From contig CANLCA010000078.1 in the NCBI GenBank assembly GCA_947487925.1, forward strand, positions 1 to 9,377: a stretch of 9,377 nucleotides of DNA, written 5' to 3'. Shown here one piece after another: positions 1-6,352 of this stretch. The notes beneath the pieces are model-generated. The model was given only the letters and a program-made list of their open reading frames with translations. It ran no database searches and was not told the origin of the DNA. Position 1 is the stretch's first letter; the number at the start of each line of letters is the position of its first letter. The translations under genes and the position numbers were made by a program. The DNA is from Verrucomicrobiales bacterium. GTDB lineage: Bacteria > Verrucomicrobiota > Verrucomicrobiia > Limisphaerales > F1-80-MAGS106.

Positions 1-1
1 T

Positions 2-58
2 ATCCAGACCCTGAGCGAACCGGCGGTTCAGGAGTCAACCACTGCTCATCAGCATTAG
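2..58 (+). CDS. 3' end of an upstream gene (partial, product unknown)
   Basis: Reading from base 2 gives 18 codons ending in TAG at 56-58; the protein end reads IQTLSEPAVQESTTAHQH. The first eleven codons mostly end in G or C, as in the real genes of the window. The other two forward frames are less convincing: one stops at once, and the other runs through the AT-rich sequence in front of the LysR gene. A C-terminal tail this short carries no recognisable domain, so no function can be given. It could also be non-coding sequence that happens to be open. Confidence 0.35.
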   Translation: MQTLSEPAVQESTTAHQH

Positions 59-92
59 ATTCCTTCGAAAACTTGCATGAATCCCTGTTAAC

Positions 93-107
93 ATTAGTTG
101 ACTTAAT
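93..107 (+). promoter_or_regulatory. Candidate LysR-type operator (ATTA-N7-TAAT, T-N11-A)
   Basis: ATTA at 93-96 and TAAT at 104-107 are a perfect inverted repeat, and T94 to A106 fits the T-N11-A pattern of LysR-type binding sites. It lies 27 bases before the start of the LysR gene in the AT-rich leader (the flanks are much richer in GC). LysR regulators commonly bind such a site in front of their own gene to repress themselves, so autoregulation is the natural reading. A TTGACT (98-103) lies inside the dyad and could be a -35 box, but I find no good -10 box at the right distance. Confidence 0.4.
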
Positions 108-133
108 ATAGGGACGAAGCGTAGTTCTAAAGA

Positions 134-1012
134 ATGCAAATCGAGAGTTTGAAGGTGTTTTGCGATCTGGCTGAAAGCGAAAGTTTCACGCGCTCTGCCA
201 AAATCAACCAGATCACTCAATCGGCTGTCAGCCAACAGATCAGTTCGTTGGAAAAACACTTTAAATCCCTCCTCATTGAGCGGAGCAAAAAGAAATTCAG
301 ACTGACACGGGAAGGGCAAGTACTCTACGAACACAGCAAGCAGATCATTCAAGCCTACGAAGTCTTGGAGAATCGGTTGCAAGAGATTCGAGATGTTGTT
401 TCAGGCACAATCCGGGTAGCCACTATTTACAGCATCGGCCTTCACGATCTCCCTCCCTATTTGAAGAAATTCTTGAAGACACATCCCACCGTGAACGCGC
501 ATGTGGAATACCGCCGTTCAAACCAGGTTTACGACGACGTCCTGGGGAATGTCGTGGACTTGGGTCTAGTCGCTTATCCGAGCAAGGATTCTCGTTTGGA
601 GATCGTGCCACTGCGGAAAGACATGCTGGTCCTCATCTGCCATCCAAGCCATCCCATGGCCCGGGTCAGCAGCCTCAGCCTGACGGCTCTTAAGGGTCAA
701 AAGTTTATCGGTTTCGAGCCGGATATCCCGACCCGAAAGGCCATCGACAAAATTCTCAAGGACAAGAACGTTGAAGTGCAGCATGTCATGGAGTTCGACA
801 ACATCGAGACTGTCAAGAGAGCGGTGGAAATCGATGCCGGCATCTCGATCGTTCCCCAAGGAACCATCACCCAGGAGGTCTCCCGGCAGACGTTAGTGGA
901 GGTCCGCATCGAAGATGCTGAGTTCTACCGTCCATTGGCGGCAATCTATAAGAAAAACAAAATTCTTTCGCCCGCCATGAAACAGTTCATCAACATCTTG
1001 AAAGGGAATTGA
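134..1012 (+). CDS. LysR-family transcriptional regulator
   Basis: A 292-residue cytoplasmic DNA-binding regulator of normal LysR length. The N-terminal winged helix-turn-helix covers residues 1-62: the opening IESLKVFCDLAESESFTRSA is the classic LysR start, the recognition helix is around QSAVSQQISSLE (29-40), and the wing is RLTREG (56-61). A linker helix spans about 63-90. The effector-binding domain (92-290) begins GTIRVATIYSIG, resembling the CysL/CbbR/CmpR branch. Ligand and targets cannot be read from sequence. ATG 134 is chosen because it gives the family-typical N-terminus; the ribosome site (TAAAGA just upstream) is weak. The gene is visibly more AT-rich in its first third than its neighbours. 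It reads toward the cytochrome gene 165 bases downstream, unlike the frequent divergent LysR arrangement, so control of that gene is possible but unproven. Confidence 0.93.
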   Translation: MQIESLKVFCDLAESESFTRSAKINQITQSAVSQQISSLEKHFKSLLIERSKKKFRLTREGQVLYEHSKQIIQAYEVLENRLQEIRDVVSGTIRVATIYSIGLHDLPPYLKKFLKTHPTVNAHVEYRRSNQVYDDVLGNVVDLGLVAYPSKDSRLEIVPLRKDMLVLICHPSHPMARVSSLSLTALKGQKFIGFEPDIPTRKAIDKILKDKNVEVQHVMEFDNIETVKRAVEIDAGISIVPQGTITQEVSRQTLVEVRIEDAEFYRPLAAIYKKNKILSPAMKQFINILKGN

Positions 1013-1031
1013 AGTCACTCCTTCCCGGCGC

Positions 1032-1045
1032 GGAGTCGACACTCC
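1032..1045 (+). repeat. Short hairpin after the LysR gene
   Basis: GGAGT (1032-1036) and ACTCC (1041-1045) form a perfect 5-bp stem with a 4-base loop, 19 bases past the LysR stop codon. There is no T-run after it, so it is a poor candidate for a rho-independent terminator. It could equally be chance. Confidence 0.2.
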
Positions 1046-1076
1046 TGGTCTCATTCCATGACCCGAACCCGATGCC

Positions 1077-1105
1077 TTGACAGATCGAGGAGTCGTGCCG
1101 ATTCT
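1077..1105 (+). promoter_or_regulatory. Weak sigma-70-like promoter candidate for the cytochrome gene
   Basis: TTGACA at 1077-1082 is a perfect -35 consensus. At a 17-base spacing the -10 position holds GATTCT (1100-1105), which matches TATAAT poorly. If used, transcription would begin near 1112, upstream of the dyad at 1121-1151 and of the ATG at 1178. This would favour the 1178 start over ATG 1058, which precedes the promoter. A poor -10 box would fit a promoter that needs an activator. Confidence 0.25.
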
Positions 1106-1120
1106 GAGGGGAACCATCAC

Positions 1121-1156
1121 CCTCAACTGGTTCGATTCAAGCGAGTTGAGGCTCAA
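1121..1156 (+). promoter_or_regulatory. Operator-like dyad cluster before the cytochrome gene
   Basis: CCTCAACT (1121-1128) and AGTTGAGG (1144-1151) are a perfect 8-bp inverted repeat with a 15-base spacer. The right arm is overlapped by a second, tight dyad, TTGAG-g-CTCAA (1146-1156), so three CTCAA half-sites lie within 36 bases. The cluster ends 21 bases before the cytochrome ATG. It could be an operator for a dimeric regulator, or a leader RNA hairpin close to the ribosome site. Nothing in the sequence decides between these. Confidence 0.4.
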
Positions 1157-1177
1157 ACACGCCAATTCCGTAAAAGC

Positions 1178-3172
1178 ATGTCGACCTTCGCCTGGAGCCT
1201 GGCATTGCTGGGATGCCTTTTAATTCTACCGTCCGCCACCTGCGCGGCGGAGCCGAAAGCGAAAGTGATCGAAGGACTCAGCCTGGCGGTCCAGGCGGGA
1301 TCAGCCTCGGATGTGTCCCCAACCCAAGGCGTCGCCCTCTACGTTCCGGCAGGGGCTACCCCATCGCCTTTCATGCCGCCTGGAGCTTTCACGGCGGTCT
1401 GGGAAGGTCAACTGGCTGTTGACCTTCGGGGCGATTTTACCTTCCACGCGGTCACAAGCGGGGCTCTGAAAATTGAAGCCAATGGTTCAACCGCCCTTGA
1501 AGCCCCTGGCGACAAGGCAGCGCGGGTCACTGGGAAGTCCATCAGGTTGAACAAGGGCCCCAACACTTTCAAAGTCACGTTCACCAGCCCTCCCCAGGGG
1601 GACTCTATCCTCCGGCTTTATTGGTCCTCTGATGAAATCCCCGTCGAGCCCATCCCTCCTGGGGCGTTTCGGTTCGTCCCCACAGCGGAGTCTGAAAAAG
1701 CCTTCCAGATCCATGCTGGACGCGAACTTTTCCTCGATTTCCGCTGTGTCAAATGTCACACAACTGACAATCCAGCCTCAGGGGTCCCTGAACTCCAAGC
1801 AGACGCCCCCGCCCTTGAAGGGATTGGATCCCGCCGAAGCGCCGCCTGGATGAGCCAATGGATTGCCAACCCTCGCACCTTGAGCGCGACCGCTCAAATG
1901 CCTGTGCTCCTCCATGGCCCCACAGCCGCTGAAGAGACCGAATCCATCGCGGCGCACCTTTCCACCCTGCTAACCGCAGATAGACCTGGGAAGGAGATAT
2001 CGAATCCCGGCCCCGAGCTGATTGAAGCAGGTAAGAAGCACTTCGAAACCTTCCATTGTGTCGCTTGCCACCAGGACCCTAGCTCGGCGGAAGCCGCCCC
2101 AGGAAAAGTCTCCCTGAAGAAGGTCAACGAAAAGTTTTTACCTGGCGCCCTCGCCTCATTTCTCCGGTCCCCCACAGAACATTACAAATGGATTAGAATG
2201 CCCGACTTCAAGTTGACGGTTCAAGAGTCCGAGAGTCTCGCCGCATTTCTTTCCACTCAATCGGAGGCCAAGTCGAGTGTCCCGCCCCCTGCTCTGGGAT
2301 TGGCGCGGAACGGCGAAACCCTTCTCCAAACCAAAGGGTGTTTGAACTGTCACGCGCTGAAGCTCGAAAACCGGTTTAACGCCCCTCCCCTCGCTGGGAT
2401 CAGCCTTGAATCCCTTCAGAAAGGCTGTTTGGCATCTGGATCCGACGCTCCGTCCAAAGCCCCGCGGTTCGGTTTCACAGATATTGAGCGCGCGGCTCTG
2501 GTGTCCTTTCTCTCCACCGACCGGGCCTCGCTCCACCGCCACGTACCCGCCGAGTTTGCCGCGCGGCAAGTTCGCCAACTCAACTGCGCCGAGTGCCACG
2601 GCAAGTTTGATGGATTTCCACCCTTGGAAGCATTGGGTGGCAAACTGAAGCCGGAATGGACAAAGCAATTCATCGCTGGAGAAATCGACTACAAACCCCG
2701 GTCCTGGATCGAATCGCGCATGCCTGCTTTTAAGACTCACGCTCAAGGCCTTGCCGCGGGGCTTGCACACCTGCATGGGTTTGCAGAAAAAAGCCTAACC
2801 GAAGGGGCCATCGACAATGAGTACACGAAAATAGGGCAGAAACTGGTTTCTTCGGAGAATGGATTCTCGTGCATCTCGTGTCACGGAGTCGCGGCGATGG
2901 CGCCGACGCAAGTGTTCGAGAGTGTGGGCATCAATCTCGCGTTTTCCAGCGAACGCCTTCAGCCAGAGTACTTCAGACGATGGCTAACGAATCCGTTGCG
3001 CATTGATCCTCAAACCAAAATGCCCCTGTATTTTGACCAAGGAAAGAGTCCACTCACTGAAGTGCTCGGTGGCGATGCGGGGAAGCAACTCGACGCTATA
3101 TGGCATTACATCCGCTTGGGAAGGAAAATGCCACCACCCGCCCAAGCTCCGGCCTCGGAGACGGAAAAATAG
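1178..3172 (+). CDS. Exported pentahaem-type cytochrome c with N-terminal PA14-like domain
   Basis: A 664-residue exported protein predicted to bind up to five covalent haems c. Residues 1-24 form a signal peptide (hydrophobic core SLALLGCLLIL, likely cut at ATCA|AEP). Residues about 28-168 resemble a PA14 domain (FTAVWEGQLAVDLRGDFTF, then LKIEANG), a beta-rich fold often linked to carbohydrate binding. CXXCH haem sites are CVKCH 190-194, CVACH 294-298, CLNCH 388-392, CAECH 470-474 and CISCH 565-569. Candidate axial methionines follow four of them (M241, M341, M515, M615), but the third has APRF at 428-431 where siblings have MPDF or MPAF. ATG 1178 is chosen because it starts the signal peptide directly; ATG 1058 would add 40 Arg-rich residues. 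With 1178 the n-region lacks a positive charge, so the start is not certain. It lies directly before the propeller gene, and an electron-transfer role in the periplasm is likely. The partner is unknown. Confidence 0.88.
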   Translation: MSTFAWSLALLGCLLILPSATCAAEPKAKVIEGLSLAVQAGSASDVSPTQGVALYVPAGATPSPFMPPGAFTAVWEGQLAVDLRGDFTFHAVTSGALKIEANGSTALEAPGDKAARVTGKSIRLNKGPNTFKVTFTSPPQGDSILRLYWSSDEIPVEPIPPGAFRFVPTAESEKAFQIHAGRELFLDFRCVKCHTTDNPASGVPELQADAPALEGIGSRRSAAWMSQWIANPRTLSATAQMPVLLHGPTAAEETESIAAHLSTLLTADRPGKEISNPGPELIEAGKKHFETFHCVACHQDPSSAEAAPGKVSLKKVNEKFLPGALASFLRSPTEHYKWIRMPDFKLTVQESESLAAFLSTQSEAKSSVPPPALGLARNGETLLQTKGCLNCHALKLENRFNAPPLAGISLESLQKGCLASGSDAPSKAPRFGFTDIERAALVSFLSTDRASLHRHVPAEFAARQVRQLNCAECHGKFDGFPPLEALGGKLKPEWTKQFIAGEIDYKPRSWIESRMPAFKTHAQGLAAGLAHLHGFAEKSLTEGAIDNEYTKIGQKLVSSENGFSCISCHGVAAMAPTQVFESVGINLAFSSERLQPEYFRRWLTNPLRIDPQTKMPLYFDQGKSPLTEVLGGDAGKQLDAIWHYIRLGRKMPPPAQAPASETEK

Positions 3173-3231
3173 TAGCGCCGCGAGCTCTTCTAACCTTCGA
3201 AAGGCTAATGGCCAGGGGAAATCGCAGACCT

Positions 3232-3252
3232 CAGAATTTCAGGGGAATTCTG
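3232..3252 (+). repeat. Inverted repeat downstream of the cytochrome gene
   Basis: CAGAATT (3232-3238) and AATTCTG (3246-3252) form a perfect 7-bp stem, extendable inward by a wobble and a C-G pair. It starts 59 bases after the cytochrome stop. No T-run follows, so it is at best a weak or rho-assisted terminator or an mRNA-stabilising stem. No coding potential is visible in the rest of the 3173-3456 spacer. Confidence 0.3.
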
Positions 3253-3361
3253 GAATCAACAATGGAAAGTTCAATCCCCTCAGGTTGAAGCCCGAATACT
3301 CGAGAATGGGAGATTTTCGATTGCGCTTACTAGGGAGTTGGAGTTTCAATTCTAGCGGAGA

Positions 3362-3403
3362 TGCCCCCCCGTTTTTCTGAGTTCTGAATCTTGGGGGGGG
3401 GCA
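3362..3403 (+). repeat. C7/G9 homopolymer hairpin before the propeller gene
   Basis: TGCCCCCCC (3362-3370) can pair with GGGGGGGCA (3395-3403) as a 9-bp stem with a 24-base loop. The G-run is nine long (3393-3401) and the C-run seven (3364-3370). The element sits about 55 bases before the propeller start, in its leader or promoter region. Such runs are prone to slippage, so the stem length could vary between cells or between assemblies. A regulatory effect is inference only, and the run lengths could also be sequencing-sensitive. Confidence 0.4.
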
Positions 3404-3447
3404 AATCGTGGCATCCTAGTCTTGAGGTTTTTTTCTGGCTGGGTATT

Positions 3448-3454
3448 AAGGTGG
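3448..3454 (+). promoter_or_regulatory. Ribosome-binding site that decides the propeller start
   Basis: AAGGTGG lies two bases before ATG 3457 and differs from the AAGGAGG consensus at one base. It is the best Shine-Dalgarno-like sequence ahead of any gene here, although the spacing is rather short. It supports ATG 3457 over the upstream in-frame TTG 3391, which would put the G9 run inside the coding sequence. Confidence 0.5.
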
Positions 3455-3456
3455 CC

Positions 3457-4728
3457 ATGACATTTTCGACCTACCGGTTCGTGTTCTGCCTTGCGACCAC
3501 CCTTTTTGAATCCGAAGTAGCCTCCGGGGAGCGGAATTGGCCTGAGTTTCGTGGCCCGACAGCCCAAGGAGTCTCGAGCGCAAAAAACCTCCCTCTCCAC
3601 TGGAGTGCGGCCCAGGGCAAGCCCGAAACCAATATCGTCTGGAAAGCCGCGATCCAAGGCGAGGGTTGGTCATCTCCCGCTCTACAGGACGACAAGATCT
3701 ACATCACCTCAGCGGTGGCTGGAACAGAGGATAGGGGGCTCTCCCTCCAAGCCCTTTGCCTGAACGCTAAGGACGGCTCCATCGTCTGGCAAAAACCTGT
3801 GTTCCCTCAGGCAAAGACCGCCAGAATCCACGGCAAGAACGGGAATGCAAGCCCCACGCCGATTGTCGAGCAGGATCGGGTCTACGTCCACTTCGGTCAT
3901 ATGGGAACGGCATGCTTGAACCTCGACGGCGGGATTCTCTGGAAAAACACCGAATTGGCCTACACCCCAGTCCATGGTAACGGCGGCTCCCCAGTCCTTG
4001 TTGAAGATCTCCTGGTATTCAGCTGCGACGGGGATGATTCCCCGTTCGTCGTGGCTCTCAGTAAAGCGGATGGAAAGATTCGTTGGAAAACGACCCGGAT
4101 GACGGATGCCAAAAAGAAATTCTCCTTCTGCACCCCCACCGTGATCGAGGTTCGAGGCCGTAAACAGATCATCATTCCCGGCAGTGGAGCGGTATGCGCC
4201 TATGACCCCAAGGACGGCGCCGAAATCTGGCGTGCCCGCTATGGCGAAGGGTATTCGGTCGTCCCAAGGCCGGTTTTCGCCCACGGGCTCCTTTTCATTG
4301 CAACGGGCTATGACCGACCCACCGTATTCGCCGTCAAGCCAGACGGGAAAGGGGATGTCACCGACACTCATGTGGCTTGGACCATCACTCGGGGAGCCCC
4401 CAATACACCCTCGCTGCTGGTCGTGGAAGATCGTCTTTACATGATCTCCGACGCGGGAATTCTCACGTGTCTGGAAGCCCTAACGGGCAAGGAACTGTGG
4501 CAAGAACGGATCGGGGGCAACTTCTCCTCCTCTCCAATGTTTGGCCAGGGCCGCATCTACCTCCAGAGCGAGGAGGGTGTGGGAACGGTTGTGGATTCGG
4601 GAAAGACGTTCAAGATACTCGCGCGAAACGACATGGGAGAGCGGTCCCTGGCGTCTTACGCCGCTGCTGATGGAGCGCTGTTCGTCCGAACAGCACTCCA
4701 TCTTTTTAGAATAGGGGCGGTGAAATGA
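3457..4728 (+). CDS. Exported PQQ-type beta-propeller repeat protein (BamB/quinoprotein-like fold)
   Basis: A 423-residue predicted secreted propeller. The N-terminus has a short hydrophobic stretch (YRFVFCLATTLF, about 6-17) and a likely cut near residues 22-24, giving a mature start close to NWPEFRGP, a signature of secreted PQQ-like proteins in planctomycetes and verrucomicrobia. Blade motifs of the form A/D-x-D-G-x-x-x-W recur with tryptophans at 62, 111, 162, 210, 258, 308 and 348, about 40-51 residues apart. KTFKILARN (383-391) takes the place of the last one, consistent with eight blades closing at the C-terminus. I see no convincing set of PQQ- and calcium-ligand residues of a true quinoprotein dehydrogenase, and there is no haem site, so it may be a structural or binding propeller. 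A redox partnership with the adjacent multihaem cytochrome is possible. Function beyond the fold is not assigned. Confidence 0.88.
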   Translation: MTFSTYRFVFCLATTLFESEVASGERNWPEFRGPTAQGVSSAKNLPLHWSAAQGKPETNIVWKAAIQGEGWSSPALQDDKIYITSAVAGTEDRGLSLQALCLNAKDGSIVWQKPVFPQAKTARIHGKNGNASPTPIVEQDRVYVHFGHMGTACLNLDGGILWKNTELAYTPVHGNGGSPVLVEDLLVFSCDGDDSPFVVALSKADGKIRWKTTRMTDAKKKFSFCTPTVIEVRGRKQIIIPGSGAVCAYDPKDGAEIWRARYGEGYSVVPRPVFAHGLLFIATGYDRPTVFAVKPDGKGDVTDTHVAWTITRGAPNTPSLLVVEDRLYMISDAGILTCLEALTGKELWQERIGGNFSSSPMFGQGRIYLQSEEGVGTVVDSGKTFKILARNDMGERSLASYAAADGALFVRTALHLFRIGAVK

Positions 4729-4771
4729 TCGGAAGCAGGACGGTGAACAGTGAAACCAACCGGTTCCCCCT

Positions 4772-4812
4772 AGCTTTTCCCACTGAACAAGGGGCAAGCT
4801 TTTCATTTTTTA
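4772..4812 (+). terminator. Rho-independent terminator after the propeller gene
   Basis: AGCTTTTCCC (4772-4781) pairs with GGGGCAAGCT (4791-4800): ten positions with one T-C mismatch and one wobble, loop ACTGAACAA. TTTCATTTTTT follows at once (4801-4811). It starts 43 bases after the propeller stop and separates that gene from the aldolase gene. Confidence 0.6.
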
Positions 4813-4831
4813 GCCTGAGTGAACTGGAAAT

Positions 4832-4870
4832 GGAGTCCCTTCGAGGGGTTTCTGCTTTTTCTTTCTGTTT
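4832..4870 (+). terminator. Possible second terminator hairpin followed by a pyrimidine-rich tract
   Basis: GGAGTCCCT (4832-4840) pairs with AGGGGTTTC (4844-4852) through a 3-base loop, using three wobble pairs. A T-rich tract (TGCTTTTTCTTTCTGTTT) follows. It could be a back-up terminator in tandem with 4772-4812. The pairing is weaker because of the wobble pairs and the tight loop. The T-rich, pyrimidine-rich strand continues to about 4910. Confidence 0.35.
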
Positions 4871-4898
4871 GTAGCTTTTGGGATGACTTTTTTTCCTC

Positions 4899-4926
4899 TT
4901 TCAACTTTCCGGTCGCAAACTATAGT
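4899..4926 (+). promoter_or_regulatory. Candidate promoter of the aldolase gene
   Basis: TATAGT at 4921-4926 matches the -10 consensus at five of six positions. The -35 position holds TTTCAA (4899-4904, 16-base spacing), a poor match. Transcription would begin near 4933, giving a leader of about 50 bases that contains the hairpin at 4941-4957. The upstream terminators make a separate promoter here likely. Confidence 0.35.
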
Positions 4927-4940
4927 GCCGCCTTCGGTCC

Positions 4941-4957
4941 GGGCAAAAAGATTGCCC
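4941..4957 (+). promoter_or_regulatory. Leader hairpin upstream of the aldolase start
   Basis: GGGCAA (4941-4946) and TTGCCC (4952-4957) form a perfect 6-bp stem with the loop AAAGA, ending 25 bases before the ATG. There is no T-run after it. It may protect the 5' end of the mRNA or be a regulator site. The aldolase has no clear Shine-Dalgarno sequence, only GAG at 4966-4968. Confidence 0.35.
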
Positions 4958-4982
4958 TGAAACTCTGAGTTGATTTTGAATT

Positions 4983-5948
4983 ATGCCACTGACACACACA
5001 AGAGACCTCTTCGCGAAAGCTCTCAAAGGCAAATATGCCCTAGGAGCCTTCAATGTGAACAACATGGAACTGCTGCAGGCGATCGTCGAGGCTTGCGAGG
5101 AGGAAAAAGCTCCGGTCATGCTCCAGATTTCAAAGGGTGCTCGTCAATATGCCAACCCAGTTTACCTCAAGAAACTGATCGAAGCGGCTGTCAGCCTCAC
5201 CCATATCCCGATCGCTGTGCACCTCGACCACGGCGATTCATTCGAATTGTGCAAGGAATGCATCGATGAGGGGTTTACGAGTGTGATGATCGATGCTTCC
5301 CATGAACCTTTTGAGAAGAATGTCGAAATCTGCAAGAAAGTCGTTGATTATGCGCACCAACACAACTGTGTGGTCGAAGGAGAACTTGGCCATCTGGTAG
5401 GAGCCCAGTTCGACGACGGAGAGGAAGGGGGCAACTACTCGATGGGCGGCCACTACACGCATCCGGATGAGGCCATCAAATTCGTGAAGGAATCGGGTGT
5501 GGATTCCCTGGCCGTGGCCATCGGCAATTCCCATGGGGCTTACAAGTTCAAAGGCGAACAGCATCTGGATCTCGAACGCCTCAAAGCAATCAAGAAGGCC
5601 CTCAGTGACGCGGGTCTCGGAGACTATCCACTGGTCCTGCACGGGGCTTCGAGCGTTCCCAAGGATCTGATATTGGAAATCAACAAGTATGGCGGTAAAA
5701 TGGGCGAAGACACAGCGGGAGTGCCGGAAGCGGACATCGAAGTGGCACGCCGAATTGGTTGCACCAAAGTCAATATCGACACCGACCTCCGCTTAGCCAT
5801 GACCGCGGCGATAAGGAAATGCTTCGCCGAAAACCCGAAGGAATTCGATCCGCGAAAGTATCTCAGCCCGGCGCGCAAAGGGGTGAAAGACCTGGTCCGA
5901 CACAAGGTCCGCAACGTGCTCTGTTGTTCCGGGCACGCTTTCGACTAG
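4983..5948 (+). CDS. fba: Class II fructose-bisphosphate aldolase (zinc-dependent)
   Basis: A 321-residue cytoplasmic enzyme that reversibly splits fructose 1,6-bisphosphate into dihydroxyacetone phosphate and glyceraldehyde 3-phosphate in glycolysis and gluconeogenesis. The start LFAKALKGKYALGAFNVNNME is typical. HLDHG (80-84) supplies the catalytic Asp82 and zinc ligand His83. E134 in VEGELG, H184 in GNSHG and H220 in LVLHGASS match the other metal-site positions of the family. NIDTDLRLA (264-272) is the phosphate-binding and substrate loop. The arrangement and length resemble the Helicobacter pylori-type (class IIB) enzymes rather than E. coli FbaA. All expected active-site residues are present, so it should be active. 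The C-terminal end CCSGHAFD is slightly unusual, with a Cys pair at 314-315. It is flanked by a terminator upstream and a 414-base spacer downstream, so it is probably monocistronic. Confidence 0.95.
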   Translation: MPLTHTRDLFAKALKGKYALGAFNVNNMELLQAIVEACEEEKAPVMLQISKGARQYANPVYLKKLIEAAVSLTHIPIAVHLDHGDSFELCKECIDEGFTSVMIDASHEPFEKNVEICKKVVDYAHQHNCVVEGELGHLVGAQFDDGEEGGNYSMGGHYTHPDEAIKFVKESGVDSLAVAIGNSHGAYKFKGEQHLDLERLKAIKKALSDAGLGDYPLVLHGASSVPKDLILEINKYGGKMGEDTAGVPEADIEVARRIGCTKVNIDTDLRLAMTAAIRKCFAENPKEFDPRKYLSPARKGVKDLVRHKVRNVLCCSGHAFD

Positions 5949-6112
5949 GCCTGGTGCCCACCGGGGGAGGAACAAGGCCTCGCTTCCCTTGAACTCTGTT
6001 CGGCCGACCTGAGCAGAGGGCTGAGAAGAGCGGCCTCGGCTCCGTCGAGGTTTGAACTCCGCGAACCGGTGCTGCAAAGCCCGCTGGCAACTTTTGAGTC
6101 GCGGGCGGAGTC

Positions 6113-6256
6113 ATGGGTAACTTGGAAAGGCAATCCACCGGCATCCGGACCGCGTTCAAGACGCTCGTCTCCCGGGAAATCTATGACCTCGACTCAAGTC
6201 TCAGATTGGGAGGTGGTTATGCTTTTCTTGAACCCTCTGACCCGGCAGATTGTTGA
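6113..6256 (+). CDS. Possible small protein of 47 residues (unknown)
   Basis: ATG 6113 to TGA 6254-6256, with GGCGGAG just before the ATG at a rather short spacing. The product starts MGNLERQSTGIRTAFKTL and ends LEPSDPADC. I recognise no family. Codons between residues 9 and 28 nearly all end in G or C, like the real genes nearby, and AFKTLVSREIYDLD reads like an amphipathic helix. A stop codon (TGA 6095-6097) closes the frame upstream, so it is not the tail of a longer open frame. It could be a true small protein, the leftover of a decayed gene, or chance. Confidence 0.25.
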   Translation: MGNLERQSTGIRTAFKTLVSREIYDLDSSLRLGGGYAFLEPSDPADC

Positions 6257-6310
6257 AGCTGAACCGCCAAGCCTTCACAGTCTGGTGAACTGAAGGGCCG
6301 CCAAATAGCT

Positions 6311-6352
6311 GGATAAAGCCGGATTCCTCACCTACTTTGAAGCGGGATAAAG
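6311..6352 (+). repeat. GGATAAAG direct repeat before the ABC ATPase gene
   Basis: GGATAAAG occurs at 6311-6318 and again at 6345-6352, 34 bases apart (about three helix turns), the second copy ending ten bases before the GTG start. Both contain a GATAAA that loosely resembles a -10 box. Phased copies could be regulator sites. No consensus -35 box or strong Shine-Dalgarno sequence is visible here. Confidence 0.25.

Noticed and set aside
1121..1151. tRNA T-arm-like GGTTCGATTC between the dyad arms
   Set aside because: The flanking bases do not form the 5-bp T stem and no other tRNA arms are present nearby.
1058..1177. ATG 1058 as start of the cytochrome gene, adding 40 residues
   Set aside because: It would put an Arg-rich extension before the signal peptide and overlap the candidate promoter and dyad; not fully excluded because the 1178 start lacks a positive n-region.
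2156..2776. 206-codon open frame on the reverse strand inside the cytochrome gene
   Set aside because: Antisense to a gene with five haem motifs; no recognisable domain, a typical shadow of a GC-rich gene.
3391..3456. TTG 3391 as start of the propeller gene
   Set aside because: It would encode the G9 run and delay the signal peptide; ATG 3457 has a much better ribosome site.
3709..4371. 220-codon open frame on the reverse strand inside the propeller gene
   Set aside because: Antisense shadow of a gene with clear regular blade motifs; product has no recognisable family.
5863..6159. Reverse-strand open frames of about 62-98 codons across the aldolase end and spacer
   Set aside because: They overlap the aldolase C-terminus, show no domain, and several overlapping frames are open at once, as expected from base composition.
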